DNA of 64,000 nucleotides from Mesorhizobium sp. PAMC28654 (GTDB lineage: Bacteria > Pseudomonadota > Alphaproteobacteria > Rhizobiales > Rhizobiaceae): assembly GCF_020616515.1 (NCBI RefSeq), contig NZ_CP085135.1, forward strand, positions 496,001-560,000, read 5' to 3'. Shown piece after piece: positions 18,140 through 26,700 of this stretch. The notes under the pieces were generated by a model. The model was not told the origin of the DNA and searched no databases. It was given only the letters and a program-made list of their open reading frames with translations. The position numbers and the translations under genes were made by a program. Positions within the stretch are counted from its first letter, which is position 1, and every line of letters begins with the position of its first letter.

Positions 18140-19552
18140 ATGAACAACGATGATTTCCGGCAATGGTCGCTGCGCGCGGCCGAATGGGGTGCCGACTACC
18201 GAAGCGGCCTTCGCGACAGGCCGGTGCGGCCGCTTGTCGAGCCGGGCGACATCTTCAAGAGCATAGAAGTCTCGCCACCTGAAACGGCGGAGCCGATGGA
18301 CGCGATCTTCGCCGACTTCGAGGACAAGATCCTGCCGGGCATGACGCATTGGCAGCATCCGCGTTTCTTCGCCTATTTCCCGGCCAATGCAGCACCCGTT
18401 TCTGTCGTGGCCGAGTATCTGGTTTCGGCGATGGCCGCGCAATGCATGCTGTGGCAGACCTCGCCGGCGGCGACCGAACTGGAGACGCGGGTGGTCGACT
18501 GGATGCGCCAGGCGCTCGGCCTGCCGGAAGGGTTTTCGGGGGTCATCCAGGATTCGGCGTCCTCGGCCACGCTTGCCGCCGTGCTGACGATGCGTGAACG
18601 CGCGCTCGACTGGCAAGGAAACAAGAAAGGCCTGAGCGGGCAGGCGAGGGTGCGCATCTATTCCTCCGACCAGGTCCATACCTCCATCGACCGGGCAATC
18701 TGGGTTGCCGGCATTGGCGAGGACAATCTGGTCCGCATCCCCGCCGCAGGCCGCTTTCGCGCCATGGATACCGTGGCCCTTGAAGCTGCGATCGTCGCCG
18801 ACAAGGAAGCCGGACTGCTGCCGGCCGGCATCATCGCTTGCGTCGGGGGTACCAGCACTGGCGGAACCGATGATGTCGCTGAAGTCGCGGCGGTGGCGAA
18901 GCGGCATGGACTGTATCTGCATGTTGATGCGGCGTGGGCGGGATCGGCGATGATCTGCGAGGAATATCGGCACTTCTGGGCCGGTGTCGAGCAAGCGGAT
19001 TCTATCGTCTTCAATCCGCACAAATGGCTGGGCGCGCAGTTCGACTGCTCGATCCAGTTCCTGCGCGATCCGGAAAGCCATGTGAGGACGCTTGCCATCA
19101 AGCCGGATTATCTGAAGACGCACGGCCATGACGGCATCATCAATTATTCCGAATGGTCAGTGCCGCTAGGGCGTCGCTTTCGCGCTCTGAAACTCTGGTT
19201 CCTGCTGCGCGCGCATGGGCTGGACAATCTGCGCACGATGATCCGCAACCACGTCGCCTGGAGTGAAGGTCTTGCCGCGCGTCTGGCAAGGGAGCCGGAC
19301 TTCGAACTCGTCACCGAGCCGATGCTGTCGCTGTTTTCGTTCAGGCATCAAGCGCCATCAGGCATCGATCCGGATGAGCATAATCTGCGATTGGTCAACG
19401 CCATCAACGATGACGGCCGCATCTACCTGACGCAGACACGTGTGGATGGCCGGGTCGCGATTCGTTTTCAGGTCGGCCAGTTCGAGGCGACCGCCAGCGA
19501 TGTCGATGCGGCTTTCGATACTGTTACCGAAGTCGCGCGCACCCTGGCCTGA
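18140..19552 (+). CDS. Group II pyridoxal-phosphate amino acid decarboxylase
   Basis: 470 residues, aromatic-L-amino-acid decarboxylase family. The PLP lysine lies in F-N-P-H-K-W-L-G, and H-V-D-A-A-W-A-G supplies the PLP-nitrogen aspartate. The substrate-side region H-P-R-F-F-A-Y-F-P-A-N-A is typical. The ATG at 18140 was chosen over an ATG at 18095, because M-N-N-D-D-F-R-Q-W begins the conserved N-terminal helix. It decarboxylates an aromatic amino acid such as tryptophan, tyrosine or DOPA; specificity cannot be read. It stands alone between the Anbu cluster and glpR. Confidence 0.9.
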   Translation: MNNDDFRQWSLRAAEWGADYRSGLRDRPVRPLVEPGDIFKSIEVSPPETAEPMDAIFADFEDKILPGMTHWQHPRFFAYFPANAAPVSVVAEYLVSAMAAQCMLWQTSPAATELETRVVDWMRQALGLPEGFSGVIQDSASSATLAAVLTMRERALDWQGNKKGLSGQARVRIYSSDQVHTSIDRAIWVAGIGEDNLVRIPAAGRFRAMDTVALEAAIVADKEAGLLPAGIIACVGGTSTGGTDDVAEVAAVAKRHGLYLHVDAAWAGSAMICEEYRHFWAGVEQADSIVFNPHKWLGAQFDCSIQFLRDPESHVRTLAIKPDYLKTHGHDGIINYSEWSVPLGRRFRALKLWFLLRAHGLDNLRTMIRNHVAWSEGLAARLAREPDFELVTEPMLSLFSFRHQAPSGIDPDEHNLRLVNAINDDGRIYLTQTRVDGRVAIRFQVGQFEATASDVDAAFDTVTEVARTLA

Positions 19553-19632
19553 ATCGATTGTTCCGAATCTGCGACGCGGTTTGCTTTTGCAATCGTGCGT
19601 TTCTATTCACTGGCTCTTGTCTTTTCATAACT

Positions 19633-19663
19633 TTCGTTTTCGGCTATGGACAAAGAAAACGAA
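19633..19663. promoter_or_regulatory. Inverted repeat upstream of glpR, candidate GlpR operator
   Basis: Perfect 9-base inverted arms TTCGTTTTC (19633-19641) and GAAAACGAA (19655-19663) flank a 13-base spacer just upstream of the glpR ATG. DeoR-type GlpR repressors bind TTCG-containing inverted sites, so autoregulation is plausible. The call rests on symmetry and position. Confidence 0.5.
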
Positions 19664-19679
19664 AACGGGAGCCTACCCA

Positions 19680-20447
19680 ATGTACCTGTCGCCGCGCCAC
19701 TCCGAGATCGTCCAGATGGCAAAGGACAATGGCAGGGTGCTGGTTGACGAACTGGCAACGCATTTCAACGTAACGCCACAGACAATACGCAAGGATCTCA
19801 ACGACCTGTGCGACCAGCGGCTGCTGTCGCGCATCCATGGCGGCGCGCTGTTTCCGTCCGGCATCGAGAACATGGAGTACGAGGCGCGGCGCAAGATTGC
19901 CGCCGAGGAGAAAGATGCGATCGGCCGCGCGGCAGCCAGACTGATTCCAGACAACGCCTCACTGTTCATAAACATAGGCACCACGACCGAGGCCGTCAGC
20001 ACGGCGCTTCTCGATCATACGGGACTGATGGTCATTACCAATAATATCAATGTTGCCAACAGGATGCGCATATATCCGTCGATGGAGGTCGTAATCGCCG
20101 GCGGTGTCGTACGCGGTGCCGATGGCGGCATCGTCGGTGAGGCCGCGGTCGACTTCATCAGGCAATTCAAGGTCGACTACGCTGTGATCGGTGCATCGGC
20201 GATCGATCATGACGGAGCGCTGCTCGACTTCGATTTTCGCGAAGTCAAGGTAGCGCAGGCGATCATCGCCAATGCCCGGCATGTCATCCTCGTTTCCGAC
20301 CAGACGAAGTTCGAACGCACGGCGCCGGTGCGCATTGGCCATCTGTCGCAGGTGAATACATTCATCACCGATCGTTGCGACATCCCGTCGGTGCGCAGGA
20401 TTTGCCAGGAGGCCGAGGTTCAACTGATCGAAACATCGCTCGCTTGA
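19680..20447 (+). CDS. glpR: DeoR-family glycerol-3-phosphate regulon repressor
   Basis: 255 residues. The N-terminal winged helix contains the DeoR signature (V-D-E-L-A-T-H-F-N-V-T-P-Q-T-I-R-K-D-L-N), followed by R-I-H-G-G-A. The C-terminal sugar-phosphate sensor has I-N-I-G-T-T-T-E-A and D-Y-A-V-I-G-A-S-A-I. The start at 19680 is the conserved M-Y-L-S-P-R-H; an upstream in-frame ATG would extend into the decarboxylase. It lies directly upstream of glpD and glpK and likely represses them in the absence of glycerol-3-phosphate. Confidence 0.9.
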   Translation: MYLSPRHSEIVQMAKDNGRVLVDELATHFNVTPQTIRKDLNDLCDQRLLSRIHGGALFPSGIENMEYEARRKIAAEEKDAIGRAAARLIPDNASLFINIGTTTEAVSTALLDHTGLMVITNNINVANRMRIYPSMEVVIAGGVVRGADGGIVGEAAVDFIRQFKVDYAVIGASAIDHDGALLDFDFREVKVAQAIIANARHVILVSDQTKFERTAPVRIGHLSQVNTFITDRCDIPSVRRICQEAEVQLIETSLA

Positions 20448-20473
20448 AAGCTCTCGGGGGCGGGTGCTGGGTA

Positions 20474-20531
20474 TTCGTATTCGTTTGACATTCGTTATCA
20501 TTTCGAAATAATGCCGCCACGGTTTCGTTAT
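20474..20531. promoter_or_regulatory. Cluster of TTCG half-sites in the glpR-glpD intergenic region
   Basis: Within 58 bases upstream of glpD there are five TTCG-containing units: TTCGTA at 20474, TTCGTT at 20480, two identical TTCGTTAT copies (20491-20498 and 20524-20531), and the symmetric ATTTCGAAAT between them. This density fits a GlpR operator region for glpD. No binding data can be inferred from sequence alone. Confidence 0.4.
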
Positions 20532-20571
20532 AAGTCAAGAATATTGCAATGCGAAATCGCTGGAGAATCGT

Positions 20572-22092
20572 GTGGACACCATCCATGACATCTTCGTCAT
20601 AGGCGGCGGCATCAATGGCTGCGGCATAGCCCGTGATGCCGTTGGTCGAGGCTTTTCGGTCTTTCTCGCCGAGATGAACGACCTGGCCAGCGGAACGTCC
20701 TCCGGCTCGACCAAGCTAATCCATGGCGGCCTGCGCTACCTTGAATTTTATGAATTCCGCCTCGTGCGCGAAGCGCTGATGGAGCGAGAGGTCCTGTGGC
20801 GGAACGCGCCACACATCATCTGGCCAATGCGCTTTGTCCTGCCCTATGCCAAAGGGCTGCGGCCTGCCTGGCTGATCAGGCTTGGCCTCTTCCTTTATGA
20901 TCACATTGGTGGGCGCAAATTGCTGCCGGCGACGCGGACGCTGGACATGGCCAACGACCCGGCCGGCCGGCCGCTGAAGCCACTGTTCCGAAAGGCATTC
21001 GAATATTCCGACGGATGGGTCAATGATGCGCGGCTGGTGGCGTTGAATGCGCGCGACGCCGCTGACCGTGGCGCGACCATCCGGACCCGCACCAAGGTGG
21101 TCAGTGCCCGCCGCGAGGGCGATCTCTGGACGGTAAGCCTCGAGAACGTCACGACCGGCGAGACCGAGGAAGTGAAGGCGCGATTGCTGGTCAATGCAGC
21201 TGGTCCCTGGGTCGATCATGTGCTGTCGGACACGGTTGGCCTGAAGGACGTGCACAATGTCCGGCTGGTGCAGGGCAGCCATATCGTCATCGGCAAGAAG
21301 TTCGATGATCCGCGCGCCTATTTCTTCCAGAACAAGGATGGGCGCATCATCTTCGCCATCCCCTATGAGGAAGAGTTCACGCTGATCGGCACCACCGATA
21401 GGGATTATCCCGGCGATCCGCATGACGCGAAGATCAGCGATGCAGAGATCGACTATCTGTGCGCGGCGGCAAGCGAATACTTCGCCGAGCCGGTCAAGCG
21501 TTCGGACATCGTCTGGACCTATTCGGCGGTGCGCCCGCTCTATGATGACGGAGCCTCGAAGGCGCAGGAGGCGACGCGGGATTATGTTCTGAAAGCCGAC
21601 GGCGGTGAGGGCGTTGCGCCAATCGTCAACGCCTTTGGCGGCAAGATCACCACCTACCGGCGGCTGTCGGAATCGATGCTCGAAAAGATCGAGGGTCTTC
21701 TTGGCAAGCGCGGCAAGCCGTGGACTGCAAATGCGCCGCTGCCAGGGGGCGATTTCCCGGCCACCGGGTTCGATGCGGAGGTCACGAAACTGAAGGCGGC
21801 CTACCCGTTCCTCGATGCGCGCCTTGCCCGCCGGTTGACCCGGCTCTACGGAACGCGGGCACGATCACTGCTTGGATCGGCCAGATCGAATGCCGACCTT
21901 GGCCGCAACTTTGGCGAGGACCTCTACGAGGCCGAAGTGCGCTATCTCGCCGAAAATGAATGGGCCGTCACCGCCGATGATGTGTTGTGGCGCAGGACCA
22001 AGCGTGGTCTGCATCTCAGCCGCGAGCAGGCGGTTGCACTCGACGAGTTCATGCGGGGCATGAGCCGCCAGCACATCGCGGCCGCCGAATAG
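20572..22092 (+). CDS. glpD: Aerobic glycerol-3-phosphate dehydrogenase
   Basis: 506 residues, GTG start (D-T-I-H-D-I-F-V-I-G-G-G-I-N-G-C-G). The FAD-binding Rossmann motif G-G-G-I-N-G-C-G is at the N-terminus, followed by S-G-T-S-S-G-S-T-K-L-I-H-G-G-L-R-Y-L. The C-terminal domain contains F-G-G-K-I-T-T-Y-R-R-L. The enzyme oxidises glycerol-3-phosphate to dihydroxyacetone phosphate and passes electrons to ubiquinone at the inner membrane. It is located between its regulator and glpK. Confidence 0.95.
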   Translation: MDTIHDIFVIGGGINGCGIARDAVGRGFSVFLAEMNDLASGTSSGSTKLIHGGLRYLEFYEFRLVREALMEREVLWRNAPHIIWPMRFVLPYAKGLRPAWLIRLGLFLYDHIGGRKLLPATRTLDMANDPAGRPLKPLFRKAFEYSDGWVNDARLVALNARDAADRGATIRTRTKVVSARREGDLWTVSLENVTTGETEEVKARLLVNAAGPWVDHVLSDTVGLKDVHNVRLVQGSHIVIGKKFDDPRAYFFQNKDGRIIFAIPYEEEFTLIGTTDRDYPGDPHDAKISDAEIDYLCAAASEYFAEPVKRSDIVWTYSAVRPLYDDGASKAQEATRDYVLKADGGEGVAPIVNAFGGKITTYRRLSESMLEKIEGLLGKRGKPWTANAPLPGGDFPATGFDAEVTKLKAAYPFLDARLARRLTRLYGTRARSLLGSARSNADLGRNFGEDLYEAEVRYLAENEWAVTADDVLWRRTKRGLHLSREQAVALDEFMRGMSRQHIAAAE

Positions 22093-22215
22093 CGGGTACC
22101 GACACCGAATCGGTAAAGCCCGGGAAGGCAGCATCTTTTTCCCTGCCGGTTGCATGGATGGCGAAACCTCGGCAAGAATTGGTCCTGCGTCGGATCGCGC
22201 ACCGGGGGAGTGGGA

Positions 22216-23709
22216 ATGAGTGGCTTTGTCCTGGCAATCGACCAGGGGACGACATCGACGCGGGCGATCCTGTTCGACGGCGAGATGACGATTGCAGGTA
22301 GCGGGCGGAAAGAATTCGCCCAGCACTATCCGGCTTCAGGATGGGTCGAGCATGATCCCGAGGAGATCTGGTCGAGCGTCGTGACGACGGTGAAGGCAGC
22401 CCTGAGGAAGGCCGGACGCAAGGCTTCCGAGGTTGCCGCGCTCGGCATCACCAATCAACGCGAGACGGTCGTCATCTGGGACAGGGCAACCGGCAAGCCC
22501 ATCCACAATGCCATCGTCTGGCAGGACCGGCGCACCGCGCCGCTGTGCCAGAAACTCAAGAAGCAGGGGCTGGAGAAGACATTCACCAGGAAGACCGGGC
22601 TGCTGCTTGACCCGTATTTTTCCGGCACCAAGATCGCCTGGATGCTGGACAAGGTGAAGGGAGCCAGGAAGCGCGCCGAGAAGGGTGAACTGCTGGCCGG
22701 CACCATCGACAGCTTTTTGATCTGGCGGCTGACCGGCGGCAAGGTTCACGCCACCGATGCTACCAATGCATCGCGCACATTGGTCTACAATATCCAGGAA
22801 AATGCCTGGGACGATGAGCTTCTGGCCATCCTCGGGATACCCGCGAGAATGCTGCCGGAGGTGAAGGATTGCGCCGATGATTTTGGAAGCACTGAGAAAA
22901 GCCTGTTCGGTGCCGAGATAAGAATCCTCGGCGTGGCCGGTGACCAGCACGCCGCAACGATCGGCCAAGCCTGTTTCGAGCCAGGCATGATGAAATCAAC
23001 CTATGGCACGGGGTGTTTCGCGCTGCTCAATACGGGCGGCGATCTGGTGCGCTCAAAAAACCGGCTGCTGACAACGATCGCCTACAGGCTGAACGGCAAG
23101 ACCACGTATGCGCTGGAGGGCTCCATCTTTATCGCCGGTGCGGCAGTGCAATGGCTGCGGGACGGGCTGAAGGTCATCGGCAAGGTCGAGCAGAGCGGCA
23201 AATTGGCGGCTGCCGCCGATCCGACCCAGAACGTCTACCTGGTGCCAGCCTTCGTCGGGCTCGGCGCGCCACACTGGGACGCCGATGCGCGGGGCGCCAT
23301 TTTCGGACTGACCCGCAATTCCGGCCCGGCCGAGTTCGCACGCGCGGCATTGGAGTCCGTCGCTTTTCAAACGCGTGATCTGCTCGACGCGATGCGCAAG
23401 GACTGGAAGGCCAGTTCGGCCAAGACCGTGCTTCGCGTCGATGGCGGCATGGTCGCGTCGGACTGGACGATGCAACGCCTGGCCGACATTCTTGATGCAC
23501 GGGTCGACCGCCCGACCATCCTCGAGACAACGGCGTTGGGCGCCGCATGGCTCGCCGGCTCGCAAGCCGGTGTGTGGCCGGCGGCCGGGACGTTCGCGAA
23601 AAACTGGGTGCTCGAACGGCGGTTCCAGCCAGAGATGGACGCAGCAGACCGCGCAACGAAACTCGCGGGTTGGCGCGACGCCGTACGCAGAACGTTGAGC
23701 ACTTTATAG
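22216..23709 (+). CDS. glpK: Glycerol kinase
   Basis: 498 residues. The FGGY-kinase N-terminal motif [15 protein letters not shown] and the C-terminal [10 protein letters not shown] motif are present, with Y-G-T-G-C-F in between. The ATG at 22216 has a strong purine-rich ribosome site (GGGAGTGGGA) just upstream. It phosphorylates glycerol to glycerol-3-phosphate, the substrate of glpD upstream. No glpF or ABC glycerol importer is adjacent. Confidence 0.95.
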   Translation: MSGFVLAIDQGTTSTRAILFDGEMTIAGSGRKEFAQHYPASGWVEHDPEEIWSSVVTTVKAALRKAGRKASEVAALGITNQRETVVIWDRATGKPIHNAIVWQDRRTAPLCQKLKKQGLEKTFTRKTGLLLDPYFSGTKIAWMLDKVKGARKRAEKGELLAGTIDSFLIWRLTGGKVHATDATNASRTLVYNIQENAWDDELLAILGIPARMLPEVKDCADDFGSTEKSLFGAEIRILGVAGDQHAATIGQACFEPGMMKSTYGTGCFALLNTGGDLVRSKNRLLTTIAYRLNGKTTYALEGSIFIAGAAVQWLRDGLKVIGKVEQSGKLAAAADPTQNVYLVPAFVGLGAPHWDADARGAIFGLTRNSGPAEFARAALESVAFQTRDLLDAMRKDWKASSAKTVLRVDGGMVASDWTMQRLADILDARVDRPTILETTALGAAWLAGSQAGVWPAAGTFAKNWVLERRFQPEMDAADRATKLAGWRDAVRRTLSTL

Positions 23710-23755
23710 TGCTCGGAACCGCAGTGTGATCGGGATTGTGCTGAAGTGAGGGGGA

Positions 23756-24233
23756 ATGACGAATCCACGTTGGTATGCTGCTTGGCGTGGCGAGGCTGTC
23801 GACCAGCTGCACGCCACGAACAAGCACCTACAGGATGAATTCCGTCTGGGTAGCTGGTCTCGCTACGACTATGATCTGAAATCTGGGAAGGTTCTTTTTC
23901 TCGGATGATCAGAGCATCGTCAAGGTTGTTGCCGAAATCCAGATCGCAGGCAGTACCAGCACTAAAGCCAGAAACTGGCTTTAGTGCTGGGCAAACTCAA
24001 ATTTGCCTGGCGAACTGCTTGGCCACTGAAAACTGGTTCGATCTTTCGGAGAGAAGAATGGCATTGACGAATCGGCTCAGGGCTACGTGACGGATACGCA
24101 AGATGATCTGGAAGTGCTCGGTTGGGAATTGACCGGCGCTACGATCAGAATTTGCAATGCTCTTGGAGCGTACCGGTCGCCGCGTGGCGAAGGGCTCTAT
24201 TTGATTTTGAAGAACATCAGCTGGGCAAGTTAA
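23756..24233 (+). pseudogene. Decayed DUF6882 family gene
   Basis: The ATG at 23756 has a G-rich ribosome site. The product starts M-T-N-P-R-W-Y-A-A-W-R-G-E-A-V-D-Q-L and fits the short DUF6882 family. After K-S-G-K-V-L-F the frame breaks by one base in a T run (about 23895-23899). The continuation is S-D-D-Q-S-I-V-K-V-V-A-E-I-Q-I-A-G-S-T-S-T-K. Two in-frame stops follow: TAG where W is expected in N-W-L-x-C-W-A-N-S, and TGA after L-L-G-H. The rest runs on to L-Y-L-I-L-K-N-I-S-W-A-S and a stop at 24231. One frameshift plus two nonsense codons argues for true decay, not only sequence error. Confidence 0.7.
23956..23990. repeat. Perfect 16-bp-arm palindrome inside the DUF6882 pseudogene
   Basis: The arms CCAGCACTAAAGCCAG (23956-23971) and CTGGCTTTAGTGCTGG (23975-23990) are exact reverse complements around AAA. 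The right arm contains the in-frame TAG stop. In the coding frame the right arm would read T-G-G at that codon in an intact gene. Confidence 0.85.
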
Positions 24234-24257
24234 ATGAAACTGCCTCATAATACCGAC

Positions 24258-24298
24258 GAAAGGCTCGCACCATCTTCGGTGCGAGCCTTTCGTTTCGT
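24258..24298. terminator. Strong hairpin terminator
   Basis: A 14-bp stem, GAAAGGCTCGCACC / GGTGCGAGCCTTTC, encloses a 6-base loop at 24258-24291 and is followed by GTTTCGT. It lies after the DUF6882 pseudogene and 30 bases beyond the stop of the convergent BA14K gene, so it probably works for one or both. Confidence 0.7.
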
Positions 24299-24329
24299 CA
24301 TTCAGTTCAGTTCGCTCGGATAGGTTCGA

Positions 24330-24824
24330 TCAATAGGGCGAACGGCACTGCTGACGGGGGCCGTTGTTCGGCTGGAAGGTGTTGTCCGAAGCGCGATAGG
24401 ATCTGTAGCGGTCGTAGCACCACTGCACATGGGAATTGCCGCGGTTCTGTTCGCTGTTTACGATTGCTCCGCTAATGACCGCGCCTGCGGCGAATGCGGC
24501 CAGCGGGAACCAGTAGTCGCCGTGGCGCTGATAACCCGGGCGATAATAGCTATAGCCACGGTGTCCGTTCCAGTAGCCGCCGCCATTTCCCCTGTTACCG
24601 AAGTTGCGGTTGCCGTTGAAGTTTCGGTGACCGCCGGAATTGCGGTTGCCACGGAAATGGCGATTCTTCAGTTGCGGATTAAAATCGACAGCCTGGATAT
24701 CGGATGGAGTGACGATAGGGGCCTGCGGCACGAATATTGGCGCGGCTTCGGCAGGTATGGCGGCAGTGGCCGCGAATGAAATTGACAGAGTGGCGGCCAG
24801 CAAGCCCGACATGACCTTATTCAT
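24330..24824 (-). CDS. BA14K family exported protein
   Basis: 164 residues. The signal peptide (M-N-K-V-M-S-G-L-L-A-A-T...I-P-A-E-A) is followed by a low-complexity Asn/Gly/Arg-rich region with repeated G-N-R-N-F/G units, then a hydrophobic helix (A-A-F-A-A-G-A-V-I-S-G-A-I). The BA14K C-terminus is V-Q-W-C-Y-D-R-Y-R-S-Y-R-A-S-D-N-T-F. BA14K proteins are lectin-like immunogenic proteins of Brucella and relatives. Of the two adjacent ATGs, the second (24824) has better spacing to AAGGAG. The tandem N-G-N-R units vary easily. Confidence 0.82.
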   Translation of the reverse strand: MNKVMSGLLAATLSISFAATAAIPAEAAPIFVPQAPIVTPSDIQAVDFNPQLKNRHFRGNRNSGGHRNFNGNRNFGNRGNGGGYWNGHRGYSYYRPGYQRHGDYWFPLAAFAAGAVISGAIVNSEQNRGNSHVQWCYDRYRSYRASDNTFQPNNGPRQQCRSPY

Positions 24825-25056
24825 CATCTTCTCCTTGAAAGGGTGGTTGACGTCCCTTGTGGCTGGAAAACGGATAGAGAGCGCTATTGTTCCAGAAAAA
24901 TGATCAAGTTGCTGATCTGTAATGTTTGTCCTGTTCGAATCTCTATTTGGAAGCTGTCCCCCCGAGTTTCGCCGAGGCCATTGCATCTTGGATGAACCGC
25001 TTCGCAAGGCGCAACGAAGCCGTGGAAATTCTCGGCGTGCAAGCGCTCTTTTCCGG

Positions 25057-25085
25057 TTGACCGGCCGAGGCACTCTCCCTATGTT
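25057..25085 (+). promoter_or_regulatory. tRNA-Lys promoter
   Basis: TTGACC at 25057-25062 and TATGTT at 25080-25085 are separated by exactly 17 bases and end 37 bases before the mature tRNA. This is a near-consensus sigma-70 promoter in the right place. The 240 bases between the BA14K start and here contain no other recognisable feature. Confidence 0.6.
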
Positions 25086-25121
25086 CCGCGCAATTTCGAG
25101 GGTAGCCTTTCGCGCCCACGG

Positions 25122-25197
25122 GAGCGCGTAGCTCAGCCGGTAGAGCAACTGACTTTTAATCAGTAGGTCATGGGTTCGAATCCCATCGCGCTCACCA
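25122..25197 (+). tRNA. tRNA-Lys (TTT anticodon)
   Basis: 76 nt with encoded CCA. Acceptor arms GAGCGCG and CGCGCTC pair fully, and the D arm (GCTC...GAGC) and T arm (ATGGG-TTCGAAT-CCCAT) are regular. The anticodon stem CTGA/TCAG closes the loop CTTTTAA with anticodon TTT, which reads AAA and AAG lysine codons. Confidence 0.97.
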
Positions 25198-25255
25198 TAA
25201 ATTCAGATGAAACATCAGTGGCTTAGGTTTTGGTTATCTGGAGCAGACGCGGAAC

Positions 25256-25294
25256 TGCGGATAAAATCCGCACCGTGCGGATGATTTATCCGCA
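25256..25294. repeat. Nested inverted repeat downstream of tRNA-Lys
   Basis: An outer 10-base pair TGCGGATAAA / TTTATCCGCA (25256-25265 and 25285-25294) encloses an inner 7-base hairpin ATCCGCA / TGCGGAT (25266-25272 and 25276-25282). The arms are also related to one another by the repeated unit GCGGAT. It could be a terminator for the tRNA transcript or a REP-like element. Confidence 0.55.
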
Positions 25295-25343
25295 CGGCAG
25301 CGTTCGCCACCTGTTCCCCGCCTCGAGCGCGAAGCGTCGGGCG

Positions 25344-25510
25344 TCAGGCACCTGCGAGCCGCAAAAGCAGTGAAACGTAGCGGTTGGCGGCTTCGATCTT
25401 GTCGCGCGCGCAATAGGCCAGAGTCACGGCCGAGTGCTGCAAAAGCACGTGCTGGTGGTCATCGACGTTTTCTGGACCAGCGTCGGTCTCAAGGATGATC
25501 GTCAACAGGG
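25344..25510 (-). pseudogene. Possible C-terminal gene remnant next to the PAP2 gene
   Basis: One minus-strand frame encodes about 54 residues ending H-Q-H-V-L-L-Q-H-S-A-V-T-L-A-Y-C-A-R-D-K and then I-E-A-A-N-R-Y-V-S-L-L-L-R-L-A-G-A, then a stop at 25344. It looks like a genuine helical C-terminus but has no start of its own and overlaps the last codons of the PAP2 gene in another frame. I do not recognise the family; it may be a fragment or chance. Confidence 0.25.
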
Positions 25511-26505
25511 CGATTCGTCGACGATTGCCTCTTGTCGTCGAGGAAGGCAGGCGATTGTATCAGGCGAACAGCGGCGACGGTCAGAAGCGCCACCGTTGCG
25601 CCGGCAAGGACATCAACAAGGTGATGGCCGCCCTCAGGCATCGTTGAAACGATCATGACCGCGTTGAGCAATCCGAGCGGCCAAGCGAGCACGGGTATGA
25701 ACCGCAGCGCGTAAACGACAATGATTGCGAGCACGGTGTGAAAAGAGGGAAATGTCGTCAGTCCCTCCGCTCTCGATACCAGCAGGTTGACCGGTTCGTC
25801 CGAGCGAAGCCGCATCAGTTCCTCGTAATGCCACATGCCGGCTCTCGCGGTGAAATTGCTGAAATCCTCCGCAAGAGGTTGAAAATACGCATAAGTCCCG
25901 GCCGCGGGCACCATGGCCATGGCCGTGGCGGTCAACGCTGACGAGACGGCAAGCATCGTCACGAACTCGGTCAGGCGCTGACCTCCGTTGCTGAATGCGA
26001 GCACGATGAACAAGATCGGCAACTGAGGTCCCATGGAATGATAGGCAAAGACCAGTGCGCGGGCGATGACCGGATGAGCGTTGGCAAGATCGAGGAAGTC
26101 CCGCCATCTGAATCCGATTGCCGCGTCGATATTTGCAAGTGACTCGTCCATCAAGGGCCGTTGCGTGTCGGCGACAAGGTACATCAGGTAAACCGACGCG
26201 AAAGCAAGCGGAAGGAACAAGGCGGTATTGCCCGCCAGGGCCTTGGCGCCGTCCGAGCCGCGCCGCAGCACGCGGGCGACCTTTGTGTTGTCGCCCGCAA
26301 TTCGCCAGTCAACGAACACCATGGCGACGTAGATTGCAGCCATTGTCGCCATGGCTTTTGCTAGATCGACAAAGTTCCGGGGCGCGAAACTGACATGCGA
26401 TCCGCCGGAATAGGTCAGGTCCGCAACCACAAAAGCGGCGGTTATAAGTAATACAGTAATTGCTAATCTATTATTGCGCGCGACTTGCGAATTGCCGATC
26501 ATCAA
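25489..26505 (-). CDS. PAP2-superfamily integral membrane phosphatase
   Basis: 338 residues with about six to seven membrane helices. The PAP2 catalytic motifs are at the C-terminal end: T-T-F-P-S-F-H-T-V-L-A and later G-G-H-H-L-V-D-V-L-A-G, which correspond to the PSxH and SRxxxxxHxxxD blocks. The family dephosphorylates lipid phosphates or transfers inositol-phosphate groups (AUR1-like). A second, diverged member is at 60798-61754. The gene stands alone, with 195 bp of AT-rich sequence upstream before the dprA remnant; nothing else is recognisable there. Confidence 0.82.
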   Translation of the reverse strand: MMIGNSQVARNNRLAITVLLITAAFVVADLTYSGGSHVSFAPRNFVDLAKAMATMAAIYVAMVFVDWRIAGDNTKVARVLRRGSDGAKALAGNTALFLPLAFASVYLMYLVADTQRPLMDESLANIDAAIGFRWRDFLDLANAHPVIARALVFAYHSMGPQLPILFIVLAFSNGGQRLTEFVTMLAVSSALTATAMAMVPAAGTYAYFQPLAEDFSNFTARAGMWHYEELMRLRSDEPVNLLVSRAEGLTTFPSFHTVLAIIVVYALRFIPVLAWPLGLLNAVMIVSTMPEGGHHLVDVLAGATVALLTVAAVRLIQSPAFLDDKRQSSTNRPVDDHP

Positions 26506-26700
26506 TCGCTCTAAATTTTTAGGTTGATCAAAAATACAAATGCATAAGACATCTGTAGTTATAAGAAACCGTAAAACTGTTGAATGGATCAGCGAAGCCC
26601 CGGCGTGGGCGTCGCGATGCCTCTGCCGACCGGATCCTGCGGCTGTTCAGTTCCTGGGGCGCTGGAGATCATAGCTCAAGACAGCAGGCACCCCCGCAAT

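Noticed and set aside
25122..25300. tRNA-Lys as an integration site of an island
   Set aside because: No integrase lies beside it and I could not find a repeated 3' end of the tRNA within the window.
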